Positions 46,585 to 57,781 of a stretch of 64,000 nucleotides of DNA are shown piece by piece; position 1 is the stretch's first letter, and each line of letters begins with the position of its first letter. Below the pieces are notes generated by a model. The model was not told the origin of the DNA. It saw only the letters and a list, made by a program, of their open reading frames with translations, and searched no databases. A program made the position numbers and the translations under genes. Source of the stretch: Solicoccozyma terricola (Eukaryota; Basidiomycota; Tremellomycetes; Filobasidiales; Piskurozymaceae). Where the stretch lies: contig BCLD01000006.1 of NCBI GenBank assembly GCA_001600875.1, positions 642,300 to 706,299 on the forward strand, written 5' to 3'.

Positions 46585-46685
46585 CTCTAAAAGTTGGGAC
46601 AGCAGGACCTGCCATGTCTCTCTCTATCAACCATCCCTCCTCGAAATCACCTGCTATTCACATCCAACGAATCTTTCCACCCACA

Positions 46686-49600
46686 ATGAAGGCTTCCAAG
46701 TTGAAGCATCAGTCCAAAGCGAAAAGCGGAAAGACCGCGGCGGGGAAGGGTGGGACGAATTCCAAAGGTGGATCGACCAAATCTGTTTCAACCAAATCTA
46801 AAGTAAGTCGCTTGCACTGCAAGCAACCTTTGCTGGAGTGGGAGTTCCGAGACTGATCGAGTTTGGTCTTTTTTCTCCACTTCAGCAGACAGATAAGAAG
46901 GAACTTTCAGCTAATGGGAAACCAGCACGGAAACCTGATCAACCGAAGAAAATCAAACTACGTGATCAAAAAACAATCCCTGTTCCTCAATCCGCTTATG
47001 ATATTGAAGATGAAGATGAAGAAGATGAAGAAGAAGATTTGGAACATGGGATGATTGTCGACTCGGAGGATGAGGATGAGGTCGATGAAGATGATGAGGC
47101 GGACGACGATGAAGAGACGTCGGAAGCAGGACCGAGTAATAAGAGAAAGAGGGCAGATGAGAATGGTTTAGGGTTCTTGGCAGCTGGGAACGCAGGATTC
47201 TTGACGAGTTTAGATGCTAAAGATATCAGTCGGTGAGTGTAGAGTAGATTTTGAATCTTCTCCTACTTTTGTTGATCAACTAACGAGCTGTGGAATTGGG
47301 GGGGCGATTGTCAGAACAAAGAAAGAAACTCAACGATTACATGAATTAGCGAAATCTCGGAATCCCCTTCCTAAACCCAAGAAAAGCAAGCGGTCCCGTT
47401 CATTATCAATCTCAACTGTCTCTTCATTCAGTGATGAGGATATGGGTGATGAGGAGATGGAATCCGATCTTGACGGCGAGAATGGTGTCGATGAGGAAGG
47501 TTATTCATCCGATGAATTGGATTCCGACGATGATCTCGAGGAAGAAGAAGGAGATGATGATCTCATGGAAGATTCGGATGATTCAGAAGACTCGACGATC
47601 GATCAGAATGAACGACAAAGAGCACGTAAGAAATCACGAGCGGCAGATCAAACGGTCGATAATCTCGAATCAACCTATGAAACTCGTCAAATCCAATCAG
47701 CCCAATCCGGAAAGGGTAAATCTAAAGCTACAGCCGATGAAGAAGCAGGGATTCGGGAGGTTTCACATCTACCTATAAAGTTGGCAAATGGACAGATTCA
47801 AAGTCTACCTGGAACAACAAGGATTCAGCTTCCTCCTTCTGCAAGGAAACCCTCACCCTCACCCGAGTTGTCCGATGATGAGTCTGGTACCGACTCGGAC
47901 GACGTTTCAGAGTCAGAGCAGGTGGACAAGTTGTCGAATCAGAGAGGCAAATTCGGCAGGATGAGCGTGTTGGATGTGATCACCTACGAAGATCCGGCGT
48001 TGAAGGGTTTCAAGGGGAAGGGTGTGGCGAAAGCGAGGACGATGTCGAAGTTGGCGTTGGCAAAGGAACAAATTGCCAAGACCGGAGCGGAGATTATGGC
48101 TGGTGGGGAGTTGATTGATAATGTGAGAAGAAACGCCACACACTGCTCTCCTCGGGAAAATTGAACACTGATATCGCGAATCGGAATATCCAGGTCCCAC
48201 TTCTCACTCGCCTGTCGACATTCGCCCTTCCTCGAGTCCGTGCAGTCGAAGACGACCAGCCACCAATCGATGTACCCAACTCGATCCGTGGACTGGCCTT
48301 CCTCTCACAGCTCGCCGTGTACAAGGATTTGATACCCGGCTATCGCATTCGAGAGCTCACCGACGCGGAGCAGGCCGAAAAGGTCAGGGACGAAGTCAGG
48401 AAGCTGAGAGAGGGAGAGAAAGGTTTGATCAAGTCGTATAAGCAGTATTTGAAGATGCTCGAGGCCGAGATCAAGCGTGAGTGAGACAGATGTCGCCGAC
48501 GTTGTCTTTCGAATGAAGGTTGACCGGCTCGGGTTTCGCTCGGGTTTCTCTAGAACGCTCCCCGTTATCGTCTGTTGCATTAAAGTGTATGTGTGAACTT
48601 CTCACTGCCGCACCACATTTTAACTTTGCCGAGAACGTCATGGGAGTGATTGTTGGTCGACTCAGCAAGCGGTCTTGGGATGAGGTAAGCTGGTTGCCGC
48701 AGGTCGTGGGCGATAACACAAACGTCTGAATCCGATTTGGTCCCTCTCAGAACTCCGAGATGTGTTTGCAAACGATCATTACCGTCTTCCGTAATGATGT
48801 TACGTCAAGATACAGCTCTGTACTTCTCCGGTTGATCGCTCGAATGATCAAGGAGCGTCATTACCGAGTACATCCAAACGTGCTCGCTTGTCTTCTCCAT
48901 CTCCGTCTTCGTTCAGAGCTAGGAGCAATGCGTGAAAAGCGCAAGGCTAAAGACACGCCAAGTTGGCAAACCAAGAAGGAGAAGAAGGATGAGGTCAAGG
49001 TGAAGAGCGAGATCAGGAAGACGTGGATGACAAAGAACAGGAGGAAGGCGGAGAAGGAGAAGAAGGAAGTGGACAAGGAGATGGACGAGGCGGAGGCGGA
49101 GGTTGATATGGAGGAGAGGGCGACGGTGGTACGTTCTCAAGCGATGAACTCTTTTCGGAGGTGATCTCATAATGAACGGTCTTTCCTGCCATATAGCAAA
49201 CGGAAACGCTCAAGAACCTTTTCGTGCTATATTTCTCAATCATCAAACAACCGCAACGAGGACCTCTTCTACCTGCTGCCCTCGAGGGTATCAGTAAATT
49301 CGCTCATCTGGTCAATATCGAGTTCTTCCGTGACCTGTTAGCGGTGCTGAAACGCATCGTTATGGGCGACGTGGAGGAAGATGATGACGAAGAGATAGCG
49401 ATTGGGCTGGATATCGTTGGTAATGGCGCTGAAGTGCGATTGAGGCTGTTGGCTATCGTCACTGCTTTCGATCTTTTGTCGGGACAAGGTGAGTGGCAAC
49501 TTTTTTGCAAGGAGTGGTGACCAAAACCTGATCTTATTCTCTGATCGCGCGCGCCACAGGTGAAGCTCTTAATATCGACCTGAACGACTTCTTCGTGCAG

Positions 49601-50119
49601 CTCTACGGTCTCCTTTTACCATTGTCTCTTGACACCGCCATCGAACAAGCACCAACTTCTCGCTCAGACGCCCTCAATCCCGGCAGAGCCCCATCAAATG
49701 GTCCAGCCAAACCTCTACCCAAACGCAATGTGCAACTGGCTTCCACCGCAGACCTCCTGTTCCGATGCCTCGATCTCATATTCTTTTCCCGACACGCTTC
49801 TACCGCAAACTCCCCTCCGTGGAGAGCAGCTGCGTTCGCAAAACGTCTCTTGGAGTGCTCCTTACAGCTACCCTCTACCACAGCTATCAAGGCTATCGGA
49901 TTCGCTAGACGGTTGGTAGTCAAGGAGCCGAAGCTCGAAGCGCTGTTGAGTACAGAGGATCGGACAGTGGACGGTGTCTATCGCCCGGAAATGAACGATC
50001 CTCAGCTGTGCAACCCATTCGGAGCAAGCTTCTGGGAGCTATCGATGCTGACGAGGGATCACTGGGATGAGAATGTCAGAGCCGAGGCGGATAAGTTGGC
50101 GAGAGGCAAGCTTGTATGA
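46686..50119 (+). CDS. NOC3: Nucleolar complex protein 3
   Basis: Noc3 pairs with Noc2 to move pre-60S ribosomes from nucleolus to nucleoplasm and has also been linked to replication licensing. The start is MKASKLKHQSKAKSG (46686), within the common KSKHK-rich Noc3 head. An acidic stretch (SEDEDEVDEDDEADDDEE) is followed by KKRSRSLS-type basic and acidic blocks (DLEEEEGDDDLMEDSDDSED). Folded regions then follow: IRGLAFLSQLAVYKDLIPGY, IRELTDAEQAEKV, KSYKQYLKMLEAEIK, the CBF/Noc domain with LLTAAPHFNFAENVMGVIV and TIITVFRNDVTSRYSSVLLR, RIVMGDVEEDD and FARRLVVKEPKLEALL. It ends with TGA at 50117-50119. Several introns, all in frame. An in-frame ATG lies about 70 nt upstream but would translate CT-rich leader. 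Secure. Confidence 0.94.
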
Positions 50120-50161
50120 TAGATGTAGTAGACGTCGATGGCCACTATTCCGCATGACGTG

Positions 50162-50169
50162 TCACGTGC
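50162..50169. promoter_or_regulatory. TCACGTGC E-box in the short STT3 promoter
   Basis: A CACGTG core in the 136-bp gap between the NOC3 stop and the STT3 start, directly preceded by ATGACGTG. Confidence 0.5.
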
Positions 50170-50255
50170 CGAGTAGCTGCCAGCTGTCGCGGTTGAGCTC
50201 GTTCTATCCCTGTATACTCTGATTCCCTCCCATTATCGTATACTCTCTCAAAAGC

Positions 50256-53255
50256 ATGGCGGTCGCATATCCGCTACCCCACGCTTCGGCGGAGACGGTC
50301 CAGAACATAAAATCTCTTCTGAAGTTCACTATTCTTGCCGTCATTGCCGCTGCTGCTATCGCTAGCAGGTTGTTCGCGGTCATTCGTCACGAGAGTATCA
50401 TTCACGAATTGTAGGTGCAAGCGTGGTCGGGATGTGATGGCTATAGCTGATCAATATCTCGACCACAGCGATCCGTGGTTCAACTTGTAAGCCCCAGTTC
50501 AAGCCACCGGAGGCGCAAATAGGCTGACTGACGAGTATCATTTGCTTAGCCGAGCTACCAAAGTTCTTGCAAAAGATGGCTTCTACGAATTCTGGAACTG
50601 GTTCGATCCAACTGCATGGTATCCTTTGGGCCGAGTAGTCGGTGGTACGATCTACCCAGGTCTCATGGTCACCTCTGGTATCATCTACAACTTCCTTCAT
50701 TGGCTCAACTTCCCTGTCGATATCAGGGAAGTATGTGTGATGTTAGCTCCAGCATTCTCAGGGCTTACCGCGTGGGCGACCTACCTGTGAGTTGGAAAGC
50801 CGTAGGAGGGCACAAGGATTGATGCTAAATCCTAGGCGACGTCACTCAGATTCACCTGCGAGATGGCAGGAGAGTCAGCTGGTCTTTTATCGGCTGCTTT
50901 CATCGGTATCGTTCCAGGTTACATATCCCGTTCGGTCGCTGGCTCCTACGACAACGAAGCCATTGCCATCTTCCTCCTCATGTTCACTTTCTACCTATGG
51001 ATCCGAGCTCTAAAGGAAGGGAGCGCATTCTGGGGAATGGTTGCTGCGGTTTTCTACGGTTGGATGGTCGCTGCTTGGGGAGGATATGTCTTCATTACCA
51101 ACAGTATGTGTGATGATCGCCTTCAAGTGGCACACCGGCGACTAATATTCGCGCAATCTTTCCACAGTGATTCCTCTACACGCATTCGTCCTTATACTGA
51201 TGGGCCGATTCAACAACAAGCTTTACCTGTCGTACTCGTCATGGTACGTCATTGGAACGCTTGCGTCCATGCAAGTCCCCTTTGTCGGATTTCTCCCAAT
51301 TAGGACCAGCGAACATATGGCTGCGTTGGGTGAGTAGTCTCTTGTTGAGATACCGGAGTTGTCACTGACTCCCCATGCAAACTCAAGGCGTCTTCGGTCT
51401 TCTCCAACTTGTCTCTTTCGTCGAGATCGTTCGAGTCCTCGTCCCGGGGAAACAGTTCCAACTTCTTCTTCGAGCATTTGTCATCGGCGCATTCGCAATT
51501 TCTTTCGCGGTGTTAGTGGTATTGACTACCAGTGGATGGATCGCACCGTGGACAGGAAGGTTCTATTCGCTTTGGGACACTGGATATGCCAAGATTCACA
51601 GTGAGTCCGACACCTTGTTGTCAGATCGAATTTCGTTCTGATGTAATGCTGTCATGTCACGATAGTTCCCATCATTGCCTCCGTATCCGAGCATCAACCG
51701 ACGGCATGGCCATCCTTTTTCTACGATCTCGAGATGCTCATCTTCCTCTTCCCCGCTGGTGTTTACTTGTGTTTCAGGGAGCTCAGGGATGAGCACGTTT
51801 TCCTCATCATCTACGCAGTCTTGAGCTCGTACTTTGCCGGTGTGATGGTTAGGTTGATGCTTGTCATCACCCCGATCGTCTGGTCAGTAACAGTCCTTTG
51901 TGTCTTCGTTACATGTCGACTGATGCCCCCGATTCTCACAGTGTCACTGCCGCGATGGTGTTCTCAAAACTTCTCAATATCTATTTGGATCCTACCATCC
52001 CTGAGGCCGAGGAAGAAGAGCCGGCGAGCGGAGCCACCACTCCATTGTCCAAGAAGACGAAGAAGGCCGCTGCTACGGCAGACAAGAAGAGCAAACAATC
52101 AATGTTGCCGGAAGAGCTCAAAGATCTGCTTTCGTCAAATCCTGGTATTTACTCGTGGCAGTCGCGTCTCCTCGTTCTGGTGCCTTTGGTTGCATCGCTC
52201 GTAATGTTCGTGCACCACTCTACCTTTGTCACGCAGTCAGCCTACTCGTCTCCTTCGGTCGTTCTTGCATCGAGGAATGCAGACGGAAGTCAACACATTA
52301 TCGATGACTTCCGAGAAGCATACTATTGGCTCAGGCAGAACACCAAGGAGGATGCTGTTGTTATGTCGTGGTGGGATTATGGCTACCAGATCGCTGGTAT
52401 GGCCGACAGGCCTACATTGGTTGACAACAACACGTGGAACAACAGTGCGTGTACCCAAACTGTCTTGATGAACGCCTCGCTGACTCAATGTGACCTGCAG
52501 CCCATATCGCTACCGTTGGGAAAGCCATGTCGAGCAATGAAGCCGTCTCCTATCCTATCCTGCGTAAGCATGACGTAGACTACGTGTTGGTCATCTTCGG
52601 TGGCCTCTTAGGATACAGCGGGTGCGTTGACAGCTTGTCCAGATTGTGTCGTGAGCTGACGACGTTTGGCCCGCAGTGACGACATCAACAAGTTTCTGTG
52701 GATGATTAGGATCGCTCAAGGTGTCTGGCCTGAAGAGGTGCAGGAGCCAAAATACTTTACTCAGCGAGGAGAGTACAAGGTGGATGCTCAGGCGTGAGTA
52801 ACCTCATCATTCTCCGTCATTCCAGTATTAATGGTCAATCCCTTGACAGTTCCCAGACCATGAAGGACAGTTTGATGTACAAGATGTCGTATTATAGGTG
52901 GGTGGAGACCTTGAGTTCTGGGTGGCTTAATCTAATCTCTTCTCCGACAGGTTCACCGAGCTTTACGGTGGTGGTCCTGCTCAGGATCGTGTGCGTGGCC
53001 AGACCATTCCGGCAGACCCGATCAAGCTGGACACTCTCGGTGAGTGGTGCAATGTCGCTTTATCTTTCGGGTTGCGGCTGATGATGCTCTGGATTCCCTA
53101 CAGACGAGGCGTTCACGTCGGAGAACTGGATCGTCCGTATCTATGCCGTAAAGAAAGAAGACCCGCTCGGTCGTGATTTACCCGCCGTGTCGGCCTTTAA
53201 CAACGGTGTACGTCTGAAGCGAAGCAAGTCTGCGAAAAGTACGAAGCGATCGTAG
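50256..53255 (+). CDS. STT3: Oligosaccharyltransferase catalytic subunit STT3
   Basis: Transfers Glc3Man9GlcNAc2 from dolichol diphosphate to Asn in N-X-S/T sequons at the ER membrane. The start is [17 protein letters not shown]. The first luminal loop is [20 protein letters not shown], split by a small exon, with the acidic metal-binding pair. Many membrane helices follow ([15 protein letters not shown] loop then [20 protein letters not shown]). The external loop 5 motif is [14 protein letters not shown]. The catalytic signature [18 protein letters not shown] is intact, followed by [20 protein letters not shown]. The C-terminus reads [20 protein letters not shown] and KSAKSTKRS before TAG 53253-53255. 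About 12 exons. It lies tail-to-tail with the next orphan gene, 86 bp apart. Secure. Confidence 0.97.
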
Positions 53256-53341
53256 GAAATCAATAGATGATGGTCCACTATTGTCATTATTACAACTGAA
53301 TCGTCGCTTGTCTCCACCGAGTCCTAAGACCTCCTACTACT

Positions 53342-55594
53342 CTACTCGTCTTGCCAAATATCGAAACCGACGTCGTGACCGACAACGACTTCAATCTTCA
53401 CCTTCTGGGCGTCGTCCATCTTAGTGTCGTGATCCGAGGAAGCCACTCTCGTCCCATCTTCAGAAAGAGATCCAACTTCCGATATCGAGTTGGAAATCGC
53501 CTCAGATGCTGCTGCGTCACTGATGTTGACATGTTTGATCGTGTGCGGAATATCAATCGTCATGGCTTCCACTTTCTCGTCGAATGAGCGTATCGAATCC
53601 ACGTCCATGTCGTTTGGGCTTAAATGAAGATGACCTGTATCTGCAACACCAAGCACATGAGGTGGCGTCGGACAGAACGTTTGAATTGGTGCTCGGAAAG
53701 ATTTGCGGTGAGATGATCGAGTTCTTTGTGATTGTGTATCCTCCTGTTCTCCATCGACTTCCATCTGCTGTTGGGTGATGCATGCATGGCACACAGGTTA
53801 CACCTTGTTCTTCTCAGTATCCGACCGTAGTACTCACCATCATTCTCATACCATCCGTCGTCCACGTCCCTCTTCCGCTACTTTGAGTGGACAAACTCAA
53901 ACTTGAACAACTTCTTCCAACGTCTTGACTATTGCTCAATATCTGATTTTGAGCTTGTGCTTGAGCAGCAGATTCTAATAGATCGATGTTTAGCGAACGA
54001 TTGAATGAAGGATGGTAGGTTGATTGAAGAATACCTTGTCGTTGATATGGGGAAGTCCAGAAATTTTCGTCGGAAGACGGTCTATGATCTTGGTTGTAGA
54101 AAGGTGGATACGTTTTATTCTCCTCCATTTGTCCAGCGATATCAGACCAATCCTCCTTTCCTCCTTCAGAAATCCCATTCTCAGGATTCAAAGTCATATC
54201 CATCATACCTCTATCTCCTAAACTCATGTACGACATCTCAGAACTAGTTCGTGCAATACCATCCTCCTCTTCATTGATTGTTTCCAAATGATTTATGAGG
54301 TTCTGAGCGATGGATGAAACTTGAGGATGGGACGAGTGATTGATATGATAAGGACGAGAAGACGAATTGATAGGATTATTGAGAGAATGAGAAATGATTG
54401 AAGATGAAATACGAGACTTCGGTCTTCCAGGTGTCGAGAACGGTAAAGAAGGACAATCATTCAGATGAGGTGTTTGTGACCTTGATCGTAAATGCTGTAT
54501 GAAAGGAGACGGTGGGAAATGGTACGGTCGCGGTTGGAGGATAGAGACATCCGGACGAGTTTGATGTTGGGTGTTCGGAGGAGGAGGAGAAGGAGGAGGA
54601 GGTGGAAGGTAGATTGAAGAGGTTCGAACGTTGTAAGATTCAGAATAAGGGATGGAAAGTGTATGTGGCGATTGATCCATTCTTGTTATATCGATTAGAT
54701 TCCCTCCTATTTCTCTCCCTTTAGCATTCCCGCCTGTCTCAAATCGTTCCATACCGTTGAATCCTTGTGACGATGTGTGATACGGTAATGCCAACCTTTC
54801 CGGTCTCCTAATATCATCTTGACCTTCCAACGACATTGATGGGAAATTCGAACCAATTGATGATCGTTCAATTTCAGTCGTACGTTGTCGTTTCCTTTTC
54901 GAATTGTTAAGTAGTAGTTGAATCCACTGTGGGACGACCTGAAAAAAAAAAAGAAAAGGGGGATATTTAGAACGGTGGATAGATAGAAGACGATATGGGT
55001 TGGAATCCATGGGGTGAACGCTCACTCACTTGTTGAACATTCTCAGATTGATCTTGATCGATTCTATCCTCATCAACGACTTTCCTCTTTCTGAAACATG
55101 GAAAATCTTGCTCTTGCTCATCACTCTCTAAACCTCCTCGATCAAACTGAACATCCCTCCTCCTTCCCCTTCCACCTATCTTACCACCACCACATCGTAT
55201 ATTCTTCATCGACTTTTTTTCCGAATTGATATTTGGAATCGTCTGTGAGAGGATACGAGAATACGTCGAGTTGAGCGAGTGGGAAGAGGTGTTTGAAGAT
55301 GTAAATGATGAAGTACGGGGGACTGATGAACCTGATGAACGACTTGAATTCGATGTTGTTGTTGTTTGTTCTATGTGGGGGAAGGGATTGATGGAACTGG
55401 GGTGAGTGCGATGCGATGCGATGATAAGGGAAAAGAGAGGGAGAAACGTTTGATCATCACTTACCTATTCCGAGTTGTGATTCACTACCTGTACCACCTA
55501 CCCGTCCTCGTCGTTTTCCAATAGTTGAATGACTCGCCGCTGACAATGCATGCCTGCCACCCCCACCAGGGATTGATGCCACGATGGATGCCAT
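53342..55594 (-). CDS. Orphan Ser/Pro/Asn-rich protein, possibly nuclear
   Basis: I do not recognise this protein. Four exons: MASIVASIPGGGGRHALSAA (start 55594) with a basic KRRGRVGG patch; a second rich in Ser/Thr followed by KIGGRGRRRDVQ and CFRKRKVVDEDRID; a third of about 340 residues beginning VVPQWIQLLLNNSKRKRQR, with disordered Ser/Pro/Asn-rich sequence and YLPPPPPSPPPPN; and the last from MEVDGEQEDTQSQRTRSSHR to VVVGHDVGFDIWQDE (TAG at 53342). The RGRRR, RKRK and KRKRQR clusters suggest a nuclear protein, and QWIQLLL could be a short helix. It contains no zinc finger, HLH or other DNA-binding signature that I can see. The three introns keep frame, supporting a real gene. Confidence 0.72.
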
Positions 55595-55876
55595 GGCTGG
55601 GTGATGGATTGGTGGGGTGGTGGTGTTGAATGGGCAGTTGAGAGTGAGAGAGTGTGTTGAATTGTAAACAACGTGACTACCTCCCTCCCTCCCTGCCCGC
55701 CCCCGTTGTCCTCCTGCCCCACCGTGAGAATCCCGAATATACCCATTAATTATCCATCACCCACCCCCCCTCTTTGGAACTGAAAAGATAGTCATTACTT
55801 ACCTATTTCACCAAGCCCCACCAAGCCCCCCCCGTCTGTGCCAACCGTTTCCCATCTCCATTTCAACAACTACATC

Positions 55877-56843
55877 ATGTCTCACGGCGATCATTCTCGA
55901 GATCCATGGTAAGCAAATCCGCCTTCTACAGATCCCCCCCTCCGTCGAGTGCAATCACAGATGGGGGGGATCGGGGAGAATCCGAGTTTTGATGTCATTT
56001 TTTTTCTTTTTTTAAATTTTCTTTTAGTCCATGGGTGATTCTTAACGATTTTGGTGGAGCTTTTGCAATGGGAGCAGTTGGTGGGTTGTTTATTCCACCC
56101 AGGTCCGGATGGGATTAACAAATACGGTTCTGATACTGGCTCTTCAAATTCCCGTTTTTGTTGTTGGGGGGGTTGTTTATTAGGTGGTGGTATTTGGCAT
56201 TCGATAAAGGGTGAGATCGATCGATGATCGAATATCACAGAAATTCATCGGCTTATACATTCATTGTGTGGAACAGGCGCACGGAATTCCCCAAGAGTGA
56301 GTAGAAGAGGTTTTAGATGCATAATAATGTGTGCCACCAAATACCGGAGAGATGGAATGGAATGGAAAAGGGTTGCGAAAATGATTTACTGGAGATCGGA
56401 CGAAATCACCTCACCTACCTCTGGGAATGGGAATGGTGGTGTTAGACCTATGCTGGTCTATAGTCAAAGTTCTACAAGATCTACACCCAGGGAATCGACT
56501 CCGAGTCCATTTCAATCAAGAACCCCCAATCACTGACAAATTCCTCTTCTCCCCCTCCCCCCCCCCCCCCCCCCTCACCAGGGCGAACGACTAACCGGTG
56601 CAATCTCAGCCGTAAAAGCACGAGCTCCCGTTCTAGGTGGTAATTTTGGAATATGGGGTGGAATGTTCTCGACATTTGATTGTGCAGTGAAGGGATATCG
56701 ACAAAAGGAAGATCCTTGGAATGCTATTATTGCTGGGTTTTTAACTGGTGGTGGACTTGCTTTGAGAGGTGGACCGAGGACGGCGTTTGGGTCGGCGGTT
56801 GGTTGTGCGATTTTGTTGGGAGTGTTCGAAGGTGAGTGGGAAG

Positions 56844-56897
<54 letters not shown>

Positions 56898-57133
56898 CGG
56901 CGAGGCGAGAGGTCGGTGGGAGTGGAGAATAACAATGCTGATTTCCATGTGTATTTGATTGATTTAGGTATCGGAGTGTTGATGGGTAGAGTGTTCGCAC
57001 AACCTGTTCCTGCCATTCCTCGTGAGTTTCAAGCCTCGATCTCCACCTCCCTTCGGGTTGAACCCCGCGCGCTAATGATCGATGTCAACGCACAGTACCG
57101 GAAGCATCACCTCAACCTGCAGTACCAGCATAA
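55877..57133 (+). CDS. TIM17: TIM17 subunit of the mitochondrial TIM23 translocase
   Basis: Core of the presequence translocase of the mitochondrial inner membrane. Exon 1 is [10 protein letters not shown] plus a split cysteine, then [136 protein letters not shown] and a last exon ending [12 protein letters not shown] with TAA at 57131-57133. The family motif of four helices with GxxxG packing and the DPCPW head are complete. Introns 3 and 4 contain an 18-C run just before an acceptor and a 52-G run just after a donor. Secure. Confidence 0.96.
56557..56574 (+). repeat. Poly-C run before a TIM17 acceptor
   Basis: 18 C ending 7 nt before the CACCAG acceptor at 56581, on the sense strand. Confidence 0.9.
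56846..56897 (+). repeat. Poly-G run after a TIM17 donor
   Basis: 52 G beginning 14 nt after the GTGAGT donor at 56832, on the sense strand. True length may differ. Confidence 0.9.
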
Positions 57134-57781
57134 AACCCTCTTGCCCTACCTACCTCACCTCCACTTTCCCCTCAAGTCTCTTCCACCAGTCCTATAGTCG
57201 TCTCCGCATCATCCCTTTCCAACGCTAGATCAAACGCGTTCTCCCCCCCCCCCCCCCACTTCAGGCATTAGGAGGGGGTTCTTTGTTGCACTCCGTCGCC
57301 TTGTATTCAGTACAGTAAATGATTTGAGAAACCCTCCGAAGGAAAGCGAAGGGGGGGGGGGGGGGGATTTTCTCGATCCATGCATAACGAACAGCTTATC
57401 CCACTCTTTGTTCAATTCGTGGTTGCCCATACACGAACACTCGTCTTTCCGTCGTACGAAATTTTTGCAGAGTTTTTGCAAAAAGACGGGAGGGATATAA
57501 GATATGACTCGGGGTTTACAGAGATTAAATAGAGAGAGAGGAATAAAGAAAAGGTTCAAAAAGCAAAAGCGAAAAAAAGAAAAGAAAATGAAAAAAGTAC
57601 GAATAAACCAAATAAAAGAAAGGGGGAAAAAGTCGACCCCCCAGCCGGTCGATAAAATCCCTTATTGAGACCAATATCACCTCCACCGTAAACGGCGCTT
57701 ACTTTTTGAGTTTTTTCAGCGCGGGTTGCCACCTTGCCACAGCTCTACTCTAATGCCGTCCCGACACAAAGTTTCCAACCC
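57134..57781. other. Convergent spacer with opposed poly-C and poly-G runs
   Basis: 648 bp between TIM17 and PWWP-gene stop codons. A 15-C run (57243-57257) and a 17-G run (57351-57367) lie 93 nt apart and could pair in RNA from either strand. An A-rich, GA-rich stretch follows (57530-57640). No gene seen. Confidence 0.6.
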
